Source of the DNA: Drosophila pseudoobscura
Taxonomy: Eukaryota; Arthropoda; Insecta; Diptera; Drosophilidae
Direction of reading: 5' to 3'
NCBI RefSeq assembly: GCF_009870125.1
Contig: NC_046680.1
Coordinates: 14,341,501-14,405,500 of the forward strand
Length of the DNA: 64,000 bases
Part shown: positions 25,458 to 34,998 of the stretch, piece after piece
Numbering within the stretch: position 1 is the first letter of the stretch
Layout: each line of letters begins with the position of its first letter
Program-made: the position numbers and the translations under genes
Notes under the pieces: generated by a model
Databases searched by the model: none
Told to the model about the DNA's origin: nothing
Seen by the model: only the letters and a program-made list of their open reading frames with translations

Positions 25458-26655
25458 CCTTGAGCCTCAATCTATCAGTCTTTCAATCAACATCTATTCA
25501 CCTGCATGCGATAATTATTTATTTCATACCCACAAAAAAACCAAATGCAAAAAAAACATACCTATATACTCGGTTGGATGTGTGTATGCATATCCCAATA
25601 CCCGCCCCCTACCCCATACATTTATACAGATATTATTATAGATGTGTAGTTTTTAGATTTACATTTTACCATATATTCTATAATGATACATTTTATGAAT
25701 ATTGTTGATTCCTTATTGTTTTTTGAAAACACCTATGAATAATACGAATAAAAAGAAGAGAAATGTTACAGAAATCGACGACTATGGCGGAGAAGGCTAA
25801 CCTAACCGAAAGACATTTGATTGGGACTCTCTCGTCCGTATGTAGTATATCCTTGAAACTTCCACTCGGAATTTACACCTCTCACTCATCTTCTTTCTGT
25901 TAGTCATCGTTGATGCTATAAAATGTGTTAGATTTTTATTTTCCATTGATTCGAACATAAATTCATCTCTCTCGGGATACTCCCGACTTTGCTTTAGTTT
26001 CTAATGATTTAGATTTAGTGAGGCAGAGGTAAAAGCAGAACAAACTCTTTATAAATGTTGTCTGGTAGTCTGAAATATCTTATATCGATATCTAAACTAG
26101 TGCCATTTATAGAACAGCACTACCGCCAGCCCCTACCCTACCTATACTAGCTGTTCGTTGAATCAAAAGCTTCCTCTGGCATTTGACGTTGGCAGTTTCG
26201 TTGACAGCAGAAGCGGAAACGGAAGTCGAGCCGAGTCGAGTTTGTATCGAGTGCAGGCCAAGTGCCTGGGAAATTGATTTGCTTTGTTGAGTTTTTTGAA
26301 CGTGTATCGTAACCCTTCTGAATATATTTACAAATACATAAAGCCCAACCCAAGCATATATATATATAAACCTTACATATGTAACAACGTACGCATATAT
26401 GTATGTATATTTACATACCATATATGTATGAATATTGAATACAAAAGTATATACTGTACTGTACTGTACGCATATGTACCACTTATATAAAGGTCAACAT
26501 TTACAAATGGAATATTCTTATGTGTAGCCCACACAATTGGGTTGAATCGAAAGAAGGAAGCAATTTTTGTAGCATTAAACGTATGTATCTCCTTCGACAA
26601 CTGAACAGATTGAATGTCTATACATAATATGCAAAATAAAATATATCACGTTATA
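25458..26655 (+). other. 3' flank/UTR of the FAM13-like gene
   Basis: AT-rich non-coding DNA after the stop codon. A poly(A) signal AATAAA lies at 25747-25752, and later AATAAA-type hexamers occur near 26630. The gene converges on the snoRNA host gene, whose own poly(A) signal is at 26676-26681 on the other strand. Confidence 0.6.
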
Positions 26656-26842
26656 TTACAAGTACAACTTTTGTTTTTATTCATCAATTAGGGATAACAT
26701 AAACGGAAAATTTATGGTAGTTTTTAGTCAGTTTAGTTTTTCTCCAGAATTCTGCCACTGGCTGCAATAAAAGGATAAGATACGAATCAGTTACTGATTG
26801 CGAATGAATCACATTGAGCGGAGGGGGTGGGTGGGTGTGCTT

Positions 26843-26913
26843 GGGGATCAGTCAAGTGTGTATTCGACATAAACATTCAGGTATATGCTTGTCAAGGTAT
26901 TCGTCATGAAAGG
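26843..26913 (-). ncRNA. divergent C/D snoRNA, 18S guide (family S, intron 11)
   Basis: D box CTGA at 26851-26848 and D' box CTGA at 26880-26877 are intact, but the C box is CATGACGA, one base off consensus. The guide ACAAGCATATAC differs from the sister copies at the base next to D'. It may be weakly functional or decaying. Confidence 0.6.
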
Positions 26914-27082
26914 GAATCAGTGGAGGGTCAACAAATTAAATATTACGTACCATTAGCTCACAAGAGGGCCATGCCACAATCCATGCATCAATGGTTCAAA
27001 CTGGAAATGTAAAAAAAAAAAACAATAACATAAATACGTATTGAAGAGCATAATTCAACAATGGATGGGTAAAAATTGAAAA

Positions 27083-27146
27083 TATCAGCTAAATAAACCA
27101 ATCGACATAATTTCTCCGACTGGGGCGGTATCTAAAAACATCACAT
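27083..27146 (-). ncRNA. C/D snoRNA, 28S guide (family H, intron 10)
   Basis: C box GTGATGT near 27143-27137, D box CTGA at 27088-27085, guide ACCGCCCCAGT with D' CGGA. A close sister of the intron-9 copy. Confidence 0.78.
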
Positions 27147-27330
27147 GAGTGCCCTACTTTTACTTTTCCCTACAGAACTTAGGAAAGATGAAACCTACCT
27201 CAAATTAAATTGGTTTCCTCCAGAATCTTCCCAAAAGAAAGCCTGTAAATGTAAATAAGAATAGAATTAATACAAATTCTTCTCAATATTTAACATAATA
27301 ATATATATATAATATAATGTTAGATATAGG

Positions 27331-27400
27331 AACTATCAGCTAAATAAACCAATCGACATCATTTCTCCGACTGGGGCGGTATCTAAGAACATCATGAGAG
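27331..27400 (-). ncRNA. C/D snoRNA, 28S guide (family H, intron 9)
   Basis: C box ATGATGT ending at 27395, D box CTGA at 27339-27336, guide ACCGCCCCAGT followed by D' CGGA. Almost identical over its length to the intron-10 copy, so the two are a recent duplication. Confidence 0.8.
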
Positions 27401-27568
27401 TGTCCTACTTTTTACTACATTTAAAACATTCAATAAGTGGGGAAAGCTTACCATTCATTCATTTTGATTCCTGTAGATGAAGGCCGCATGCTATTTCTTA
27501 TCTACAATGAAATAAACCAATTGTTATTTAAATATTCCACAAAGACTTTATATAAATAACGAAAATTG

Positions 27569-27648
27569 CTTTGTCAGTTTAGTATATCATCAATTGTTTT
27601 TATGACAGGGATAACTGTTTGGCTTTAAAAAGTGCTCATCATAGAAAT
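27569..27648 (-). ncRNA. C/D snoRNA, 28S guide (family P, intron 8)
   Basis: C box TGATGA at 27641-27636, D box CTGA at 27577-27574, guide CAGTTATCCCTGTC, C' box TGATGA. It is the most divergent of the three family P copies outside the guide. Confidence 0.82.
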
Positions 27649-27819
27649 TTCCTTTATATAGTGGCACTCATCAGTATTTACTAACCTTAAAAAGCAATCG
27701 TCCTGATCCCGATCCGCTACTGGGTCCACAAGGAGTAACTTCTAAAATAAATATACATATTACCGATTAATATAATTCGAATTTAGTAGTAGTAACTACC
27801 ATTAGTTTGTTCAATGTAA

Positions 27820-27895
27820 GGGATTCAGTCGAGTAAATGTTGCAACACACATAAATTCAGTTATATGCTTGTCTATAGGTTTGTCATCAGAGTAA
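27820..27895 (-). ncRNA. C/D snoRNA, 18S A27/A28 guide (family S, intron 7)
   Basis: C box TGATGA at 27889-27884, D' box CTGA at 27860-27857 preceded by the guide AGACAAGCATATAA, and D box CTGA at 27828-27825. It has the same 18S target as the intron-3 copy. The terminal stem is weaker. Confidence 0.8.
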
Positions 27896-28070
27896 ATATA
27901 TGGTCAAAGGATTTTAAATATATATGTACACACCTCATCTCATGGGACCGCCTGAGCTGAACAACAACCGAACGAAGGAGTAGCCGAGGTTTCTGCAAGA
28001 TACAATATAATCAAAGTTAATAAAATACTCGAACTTTTAATGAAATAACATGTAGTACATAACAATTTTA

Positions 28071-28140
28071 GTGTATCAGCAAATATAACCAATCGACATC
28101 ATTTCTCCGACTGGGGCGGTATTCAAAAACATCATAATCA
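28071..28140 (-). ncRNA. C/D snoRNA, 28S guide (family H, intron 6)
   Basis: C box ATGATGT ending near 28135, D box CTGA at 28079-28076, guide ACCGCCCCAGT followed by D' CGGA. A family H paralogue. Confidence 0.8.
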
Positions 28141-28296
28141 TGTTAAAGAACTCTTCAGAGATACGAAACTTACCCAATTTTCTTAGGCCACCATCACATC
28201 AACACGTCATTATTGGTTGCAAGAATTCTGCAAAAAAGAAAATGCGTTTTCAATAGGTATACAGACACATCTACATGGAGTATTATTTTAAGCGGA

Positions 28297-28376
28297 TTTT
28301 ATCAGCTTACTGCATCATCAATTATTCTTATGACAGGGATAACTGTTTGGCTTAAATAAGGTGTTCATCATAAACA
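28297..28376 (-). ncRNA. C/D snoRNA, 28S guide (family P, intron 5)
   Basis: Near-identical to the intron-4 copy. C box TGATGA at 28370-28365, D box CTGA at 28305-28302, the same CAGTTATCCCTGTC guide and the same internal C' box. Confidence 0.82.
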
Positions 28377-28530
28377 GAATAACTGATGGATGCCATGTGC
28401 TCTAAACTTACCTTAAATCAGGGGCGGGTTTTTTCGTTCCCCAATTCGGTAATGTAATTGGAATCTGTAAGGAAGAGAATGTCGAGTTAACACACATGGA
28501 ATTTGTTGAAATACTGGCCAAGACAGTTTG

Positions 28531-28610
28531 AAAGATCAGCTTAATGCATCATCAATTTATCTTATGACAGGGATAACTGTTTGGCTTAAATAAGGTGTTC
28601 ATCATTGCCT
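28531..28610 (-). ncRNA. C/D snoRNA, 28S guide (family P, intron 4)
   Basis: C box TGATGA at 28604-28599, D box CTGA at 28539-28536, and an internal C' box TGATGA. The guide CAGTTATCCCTGTC is complementary to GACAGGGATAACTG in the peptidyl-transferase region of 28S rRNA. The probable target corresponds to yeast 25S G2815. The D' box is degenerate, so the exact base is not fixed. Confidence 0.82.
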
Positions 28611-28763
28611 AAGGGGGTACCTACAGATATGTAAATATTTATATTGATGATTGCTTACCATTTAAAAAGAAGTTGGTCTTCCCAGAATTTCCTCGTGCTG
28701 ACCCACCTGTAAAGAGCCATACATTAGCATTAGCACATTTTCAAACATTTTTGAGCACTCGAA

Positions 28764-28848
28764 GTACTTTCTAGAGTCAGTCGTTTGAGTATCAACATAA
28801 TTATTCGGTTATATGCTTGTCTATTTGGTTTGTCATCACAGAAAGTAC
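28764..28848 (-). ncRNA. C/D snoRNA, 18S A27/A28 guide (family S, intron 3)
   Basis: The ends form a perfect 9-bp terminal stem (GTACTTTCT with AGAAAGTAC). C box TGATGA at 28838-28833, D box CTGA at 28780-28777. The guide AGACAAGCATATAA lies before a D' box CCGA and is complementary to TTATATGCTTGTCT near the 5' end of 18S rRNA. The fifth base pairs with the A modified by human U27 (A27) and yeast snR74 (A28). This is likely a Me18S-A28 homologue. Confidence 0.85.
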
Positions 28849-29007
28849 ATCGGATTGTGCGCAGTGGATGTTTTTATTCACCTTTGATCATGGCTTGCAG
28901 ACAGTCTTGACATTGCTGGTGCGAGAGTACAGTAGGTGCCACTGAAAACGAACAGAATGAGGTTAAAACCAATCCATGTGCGAATTTTCACGATAGCTAA
29001 ATTACTG

Positions 29008-29078
29008 AAGCATCAGTACAAAAATCCAATCGACATTATTCTTCCGACTGGGGCGGTATATATTTAGCATCATAGAAA
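29008..29078 (-). ncRNA. C/D snoRNA, 28S guide (family H, intron 2)
   Basis: C box ATGATGC at 29073-29067, D box CTGA at 29016-29013, and the same ATACCGCCCCAGT guide as the intron-1 copy. The D' box is CGGA instead of CTGA. It is a paralogue of the other four family H copies. Confidence 0.8.
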
Positions 29079-29315
29079 CAATAACTTCACATCCATTTCC
29101 GAACGAAACTAACCTTACTATTGCTCCGGCAACACGTGGGACCACAGCAGCACCAGGCCGGTGGAATCTCCATAATAATCTTGGACTACATTGTAATCAG
29201 CATCAAACTGCAGACAATGCAAGCGACCGCTTTCGTTCTGCGTTCTGTAAATGCAATGAGAGATATAACATTTAATTATACTTTCATCAAAAAATGCTCA
29301 TCGGCATGTGGCATT

Positions 29316-29386
29316 TGTAATCAGAATTTAAAACCAATCAACACGTCTGTTCAGACTGGGGCGGTATACGAAAAACATCATGAAGG
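29316..29386 (-). ncRNA. C/D snoRNA, 28S guide (family H, intron 1)
   Basis: C box CATGATGT near 29382-29375, D box CTGA at 29324-29321. The guide ACCGCCCCAGT is followed at once by a perfect D' box CTGA, placing the modified base on the second G of ACTGGGGCGG in 28S rRNA. By homology this is yeast 25S G2619. It probably corresponds to D. melanogaster guides named Me28S-G3081 (numbering from memory). Confidence 0.82.
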
Positions 29387-29528
29387 CACACATTTATTTA
29401 CACTCTTGTTTTCTCTACAACTTACCATTTGGTTGAAATTATTACGGAAAAAGTGAACTGCTCATGATGGCCGGGGGCGGAAATAGAAAGAATATATGTT
29501 CTTATTCTTATATGTGTACTTCTATATA

Positions 29529-29770
29529 CGGTCTGTCCCTCAGAAATATACCGTCTCACTAAAAAAATATACCGTAAATATACTGACGAATTGAAGTTCT
29601 TTTTACATATTCCTCGTTTTTGATATTCCGTCGAATATTCTCAGCTATATAGAACATTTAGCCATGCCCACATAATTTTATACGATTAATGAATCAATTT
29701 TCTAAAAGATTGGATAGTTTTTAGTCCATGCTTTTATTGTAAAAAAAGGGTTAAACGAAAAAGTTCAACA
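29529..29770 (+). repeat. dispersed TIR repeat, copy B
   Basis: It begins with the terminal sequence CCCTCAGAAATATACCGTCTCA, then shares the interior blocks of the 46.6-kb copy (ttgatattccgtcgaata, gaacatttagccatgccc, taattttatacgattaatga). The right end is not recognisable. Copy C follows within 300 bp in the same orientation. Confidence 0.75.
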
Positions 29771-30069
29771 AAAAAAAGAGTCGCAATGTTGCTGGTATTT
29801 GAAGACATGATGCGTGTATAGGCCTTTGTGCACCCTATTTCGCTAATTTTGTATGAAGATCAAACGGAATTTATAAAGACCTTTTCTCAAATTGATATTC
29901 CTTAGACATATTCAAGTACATTATTAGTATCTTGTGAATATTTATCTCGATCCTGATACCTACGGAGTCTTGGAAGACAAACGTATTCACAATTCTATAA
30001 CATTCATTTCCCCCAGGGTATGTGTGCATGGAATGGGACTCATTGTTCTGAACCGGTTATTACAGATTC

Positions 30070-30310
30070 TACCCGATTCAAATAAATACCAAAATATACG
30101 GTCTCATTTTCAAAAAGTACTAACGAATTCAAGTTATATTTTCCATATTCCTCGATTTTGATATTCCGTCGAATATTATTAGCTAGATAGAATATTTAGC
30201 CATGCCCACATAATTTTATTCGATAGGTGAATCAATTGTATACAAGACTGTCTGATTTTAAGTACTGCTTTTTTATTGGATTGCTTATAAAATGTGGTTT
30301 AAACAAAAAA
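30070..30310 (+). repeat. dispersed TIR repeat, copy C
   Basis: It shares the subterminal ataccaaaatatacggtctcat block and the interior blocks with the other copies. It lies about 480 bp upstream of rdgBbeta. Confidence 0.72.
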
Positions 30311-30599
30311 GATCCATAACAATTTCCCCAAAATTAATTTTATTACATGGTATAAAACAGCATATATAAAATTGTAGAAATAAGCACAAGCATTAAATAA
30401 ATGTACAATAATTGTCCACTGACTGTAAAACTGATTGTGTCTGCTATAAATGTTTGCCACATTCAACAGGCGCTTATCGCACAAAAATATCGGTTTTTCT
30501 TCAACACTGCAAGTATCAACTACATATTGGTTCTAACGAGTTGAAACAAGAGAATAATTGTGTAGCAGTGGGATCCAACAAAAATATAAATATTTTGCA

Positions 30600-30786
30600 G
30601 TCCAAAAAATAGCACCATAAAATATATTATCATCAAAAATATATATCGATATGTCGATTATATTTCTGATATATTCAACATCCCTAATTTCATTTGTTGT
30701 TGGTTTGACTGGCTGGTCGTGTTTTTGTGGCGCTACTTTTGCGTAACTGGAACTTTCTGTGAAGCCGCGGTTTTAAACGCTTTGAC
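30600..30786 (+). promoter_or_regulatory. rdgBbeta promoter with DRE
   Basis: A DRE core TATCGATA lies at 30644-30651, about 140 bp ahead of the rdgBbeta ATG, with a second half-match (tgtcgatta) directly after. No TATA box is placed at a sensible distance. This suggests DREF-dependent, broad expression. Confidence 0.5.
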
Positions 30787-32769
30787 ATGGTGTTGACGAA
30801 GGAATATCGCGTGTGCATGCCGCTAACCGTGGAGGAGGTGAGCATATCCATAATTTCCCGCCAGTGACAGAAATCAAATTCGTGATTTTATTTCATAATT
30901 CTATAGTACAAGATTGGTCAGCTGTATATGATAGCACGCCATAGTCTGGAGCAATCCGAGGAAGGAGAGGGTGTTGAGGTGGTGGAGAACAGACCCTGTG
31001 AAGATGCCGTCCATGGCAAGGGCCAGTACACAGAGAAACACATCCACTTGTCGAGGTGAGAATCGCACGATTTGAATAGTTTTTTGGCAGCTAATGAAAG
31101 ATTCTCCCCCAAAACAGTCGACTGCCTTACTGGGTGCAAGCAATCTGCCCGCGCGTTTTCTATGTGATAGAGAAGTCCTGGAATTACTATCCCTACACAC
31201 TAACAGGTGAGTGGGACTGGGCGTGCGCATCCACTGGGGTGTCTGTTTTCAAGGCGACAACTCGGGTATCTACCCTTCTCCTCCGAAGAGGCCCCAGCAC
31301 ACGTACCTAGTGTTTATCATTAGCATTGCATTCGATTACTATTTCTGCTGTAGCCATATGGTGACAGCCTTGTCCGTTCTTAGAGCATCATGCGTTGGGC
31401 CAAAGCAATTCGGAGATATCAGGGCCGTGTATGTGGGGGGGTTATGTCTACCGATAAAGCCCCCCATAAACTCGTACGCACACTTGTCATGCCACCGATA
31501 CGTCACCTTTCTAGGCATTCGAGCAGCTGATATCATTTTCATGGTGGCATCATTTTCATCGGCGACTCGGTTCCAATCAGCGTTTGCCAAATTGTTAGCA
31601 AATGTCACAATTCCCATCGCATTCTTCCGCTCTGATAAAATCAGATTACACATGAGTCCCCATGTTCTCTTAGCTCTTAGCTCCCGTGAACTTGTTTGGT
31701 TTTTGGTTTGTTGACATCGTGTAAAGTTTATAAAATCAGTTAGGGACAGCATTATGATTCCTATCCAAACATTGCCGAATCAGATTCCTTTATCTATAAA
31801 CATTTGTATTTTAAGCATGGACACCCATATTTATGTCGCTATAAGCACCCGGCGCTATATAATTGGCATTCGATTTATATTTCAGCTTTACTGCGGTTTA
31901 TTTATAAATCGTTTTATCGCTAATTATAGACATTAGACACGCTTGCAATATATTTAGAGTAAATTATTGATTGGTTTTTTGTTTCTCTCATTAAAATTTC
32001 ATGTGCTATAATGGAACTGTAATTGGTAATGCCACGTACGCCATGTAGAATATACGGTAATTGGACAAAGCTTATTTTTGGTTGTCCTCCGCTGACCAAT
32101 TATCCCCCTATTTACAGTGCTCCTTCATACCCAAGTTGCATGTCCTCATCAAGACAAAGTATGAGGACAACAATGGCACCACAGAAAACGTGAGAATTTA
32201 TCCAAATGCTGAAGCAGAACTCTTTAGCAATAACAAAATTACTTGATAGTGTCTGGATCTTACTGAGGAGGAGCTGAAAGTGCGCTCTGTGGATCACCCT
32301 GACATAGCTTTCGATGAATTCAACGCTAAGCACTACAAGCGCGAGGAGGATCCCAAATTTTTCAAATCAGAAAAAACAGGTATAGTGACCCCCGGTTCAA
32401 AAAAATCCCCAAAAAATATCGCTTGTTCCATCTGCAGGTCGCGGACCGCTGATTGAGGGATGGCGGGAAACGGACAAGCCCATCATGTGCTCCTACAAGG
32501 TGGTCCATGCCAGCTTCGAGGTCTGGGGTCTGCAGACAAAGGTTGAGGATTTTATACAGCGCGGCATTCGCGACATACTCCTGCTTGGACATCGACAGGC
32601 CTTTGCCTGGCTGGACGAATGGTACGGCATGACCCTGGAGGATGTGCGTGACTACGAGCGCAAAAAACAAGCCGAGACCAATGAGAAGGTGCAGGCAGCT
32701 GGCGATGCCCCCACCCAGAGTGGTAGTGGCAGCAATGGACGTAATACGCCCACTCAGGATGTTGATTAA
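30787..32769 (+). CDS. rdgBbeta: RdgBbeta, class IIB phosphatidylinositol transfer protein
   Basis: Seven exons, join(30787..30837,30907..31055,31118..31206,32049..32056,32118..32189,32250..32379,32438..32769), give 276 aa. The whole protein is one PITP domain. It starts MVLTKEYRVCMPLTVEEYK and includes the EKHIHLSSRLPYW and WNYYPYTLTEYTCSFIPK blocks and a GWRETDKPIMCSYK block. This matches PITPNC1/RdgBbeta, which moves phosphatidylinositol and phosphatidic acid between membranes in the cytosol. Exon 4 is only 8 nt (AATATACG). It is flanked by TAG and GTAATT and supplies exactly the missing Glu-Tyr-Thr codons and the correct phase. The last 40 residues are low-complexity Gly/Ser/Thr. A poly(A) signal lies at 33188-33193. 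Confidence 0.93.
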
Positions 32770-34998
32770 GTAAAAGTCAAGAGATTTCAGCTCTTGTGAA
32801 TGTTATACCAAAATTTAATGTAGACAAATGGCAGGAAGAGTGTACCTGCATAAGAGGCAACTGTTAAACATATGTACCTACAAACATATGTGAATATATA
32901 TTCATATATACTATCATTGCATTTCACTGGTCCAAAGAGCATTATAGCAAGCGAATACAAGCACAAAACCCGAAAGTCCAAGCCCAAATAGATCCTAATA
33001 GATTGTTAATCACCTAGAGAGTTCAGCATTTTGCTAAGCAAATGTTAGCCGCACCTACAGATATATCTATACACATATTGAGCATTATATTCGTGTCTAA
33101 TGAACGGTTTTTGTTAACTATATATTCCCTAGTTTAGCTCTGATCAATGTGCGATCCATATTTTGATGTACAAATGTATGAAGCATTAATAAAAATGATG
33201 TTTCACAAAACAACATACATACGACTGCATGCGTATGAAGCATGTGATTATTAATTACTTTTATCTTCCACATTAGACATTCGATGAGCCAAATCTGTTT
33301 GTCGGCAAATGGAAGTACAAATTATTGGCTATTTGTATGCCAAAGCCGGCGGCGAGTGGTGAACCAGGTAGTGGATTCGTCACGATGATTCAGTCAACAT
33401 GTTGCAGGAACAACATTGCATATAATCGAATCCGATCCGAACAGAACGGAACACCGACCCTGACACTGATCGTAAATCAACGTCACCCCCATCCGAAACA
33501 GCTGCTCTATTCGGAACGAGCCCCCAGGCAGTGGCTCTCTCACTTGCTCTCTCTCTGTCTCCTCTCTTTGCTGGACAGCTGTTTTGGGGCTGGAGATCTC
33601 TGGCGTCAAAGAGTAATGTGGCGGAAGAGGAAGAACCAACAAAATCACCAGCGATTCGCAAACGCGCCTCATTTGAACTTCAAGCGCGCGAAGAGCAGCA
33701 CACAGCATAGAACCTACATAGATACTAGAGACACCCGCGGATTGAGTGCCGATTAAACACCGGAACGCTATGCCTGCGGAGCGAAATTAAAACAATACTT
33801 AATGATGTACTTTAAATTTCCCCAAAATTTCGCCTATCAACGATTGTGACAATGGAATATTCCGAGTGAAAATATCTGAATTTGCATAAACAATCTTAAA
33901 ATAGAGTTCCTGTGTTGAAAAGAGATCATGGCACGACGAACTATCCGTGGGTGTATGAACGAAAAGTGGGATGTGAGCACCCTTTCGCTGCTCTTGATGG
34001 TCTCGATGAGGTAAAGCATGCGTTATACCCGGCGTATGCGCAATTTAGTGTCATGTAAGCAAATGTGCGGCTCTTATCAACTGTTTACAGCACGCTGGGG
34101 CCTTAACTCATCTGTGTCTAGGTTGTTTATTAATAAGCACACTAAATCCTATTCTGGGCCACTCCATATGTGGGTTATTGTCCATGTTTAACTGCTTATA
34201 CGGCCCATTCCATGCAAAGTGACTTATCGTCGCAACCAAATCAAAGCGCTCTTTATTGGATCCTGATTGCGTTTTATGGTTAATATAAAGTCTCATTGGT
34301 ACAAAGTCTACTAAAATTGAATATATACGTTGCCCACTATATGTACTCAAGTTCTCCTTTAATAGAGCTTCTTTTTGTAATTCTTCTTGTCATCTCTGTT
34401 GACACTTTTATATGACCAGATTTGTTATTCCGGAGACATAATTAGGGGCCATAAATTTCAAAGGTAGCAACTTCTTCAGAATTCCCAGCCATGGCGAGCG
34501 TTACGAGTATTCCTCGTTTACTTATCTATCACCCCACACAACGAAGTCTTACCTTACCTTTTTTCACGGAAGGGAAATGTGATATTTTTTTATATTCTAT
34601 TTTGAAATTCTTATCACAAGAAGTTTATTTTTATTTTATTTATCAAACTCATACAACACGAAAATACTCTTAGATTTGGAGTAGGAATACGAACGGATTT
34701 CGGTAGGCATTATCATTCTCGTATTCAATGCCTCTTTTGCCGATCTAATTTGCTTCCCATGGCTACTCTGTGCCGCTCAAAGCGAATCAAAGGCAATTGA
34801 CAGCCGCTGTCGTGGCGGGTTCATAAGTAGATTTATTCAGATCTATTTTCATTGTTGAATTGATAGACTTGTTTCAATTGTACATACAATTCAACGTAAG
34901 TTCGTAAGAGGCATTGAATGGATGTGTGTATGAAGAAGAAACCAAATAAAAAACGAGGTGGAACGTTGTGAGTTGCTGCGGACACCGCAACTCTACGG
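32770..34998. other. rdgBbeta 3' UTR and intergenic DNA
   Basis: The 3' UTR of rdgBbeta probably ends soon after AATAAA at 33188-33193. Beyond it a 144-codon open frame at 33325-33756 has biased, low-complexity composition, no domain and no homologue I recognise. I do not call it a gene. CT-rich tracts at 33535-33570 could belong to a promoter. Confidence 0.5.

Larger units (their letters stand above)
26660..29490 (-). ncRNA. snoRNA host gene (12 exons, 11 intronic C/D snoRNAs)
   Basis: Twelve small exons on the minus strand with consensus splice sites: ~29490-29426, 29244-29114, 28941-28882, 28706-28659, 28464-28412, 28227-28174, 27992-27934, 27741-27686, 27501-27452, 27242-27199, 27000-26951, 26761-~26660. 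Most are 44-60 nt and none keeps a useful frame, so the spliced RNA looks non-coding. The probable start is a pyrimidine tract (CTTTCTATTTCC, near 29490), as in 5'TOP snoRNA host genes. AATAAA lies at 26681-26676. Each of the 11 introns carries exactly one C/D-box snoRNA. This one-per-intron design is that of Drosophila Uhg genes and vertebrate UHG/SNHG1. I cannot say which named Uhg it is. Confidence 0.85.

Noticed and set aside
26862-26908. Very short (about 33 nt) C-to-D unit as a separate mini snoRNA
   Set aside because: The nearer CTGA is the D' box; a second CTGA further on gives a normal-length snoRNA, as in the sister copies.
29121-29456. 111-codon + strand frame in the snoRNA region
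   Set aside because: Crosses host-gene exons 1-2 and a snoRNA on the other strand; no protein similarity.
30787-32769. rdgBbeta as the class I PITP Vibrator
   Set aside because: The EKHIHLSSRLPYW and EYTCSFIPK blocks are those of PITPNC1/RdgBbeta, not of PITP alpha/beta.
33325-33756. 144-codon open frame between rdgBbeta and the mini-me element
   Set aside because: No domain, odd composition (CT-rich tract translated as Leu/Ser run), no splice or promoter context that ties it to a gene.
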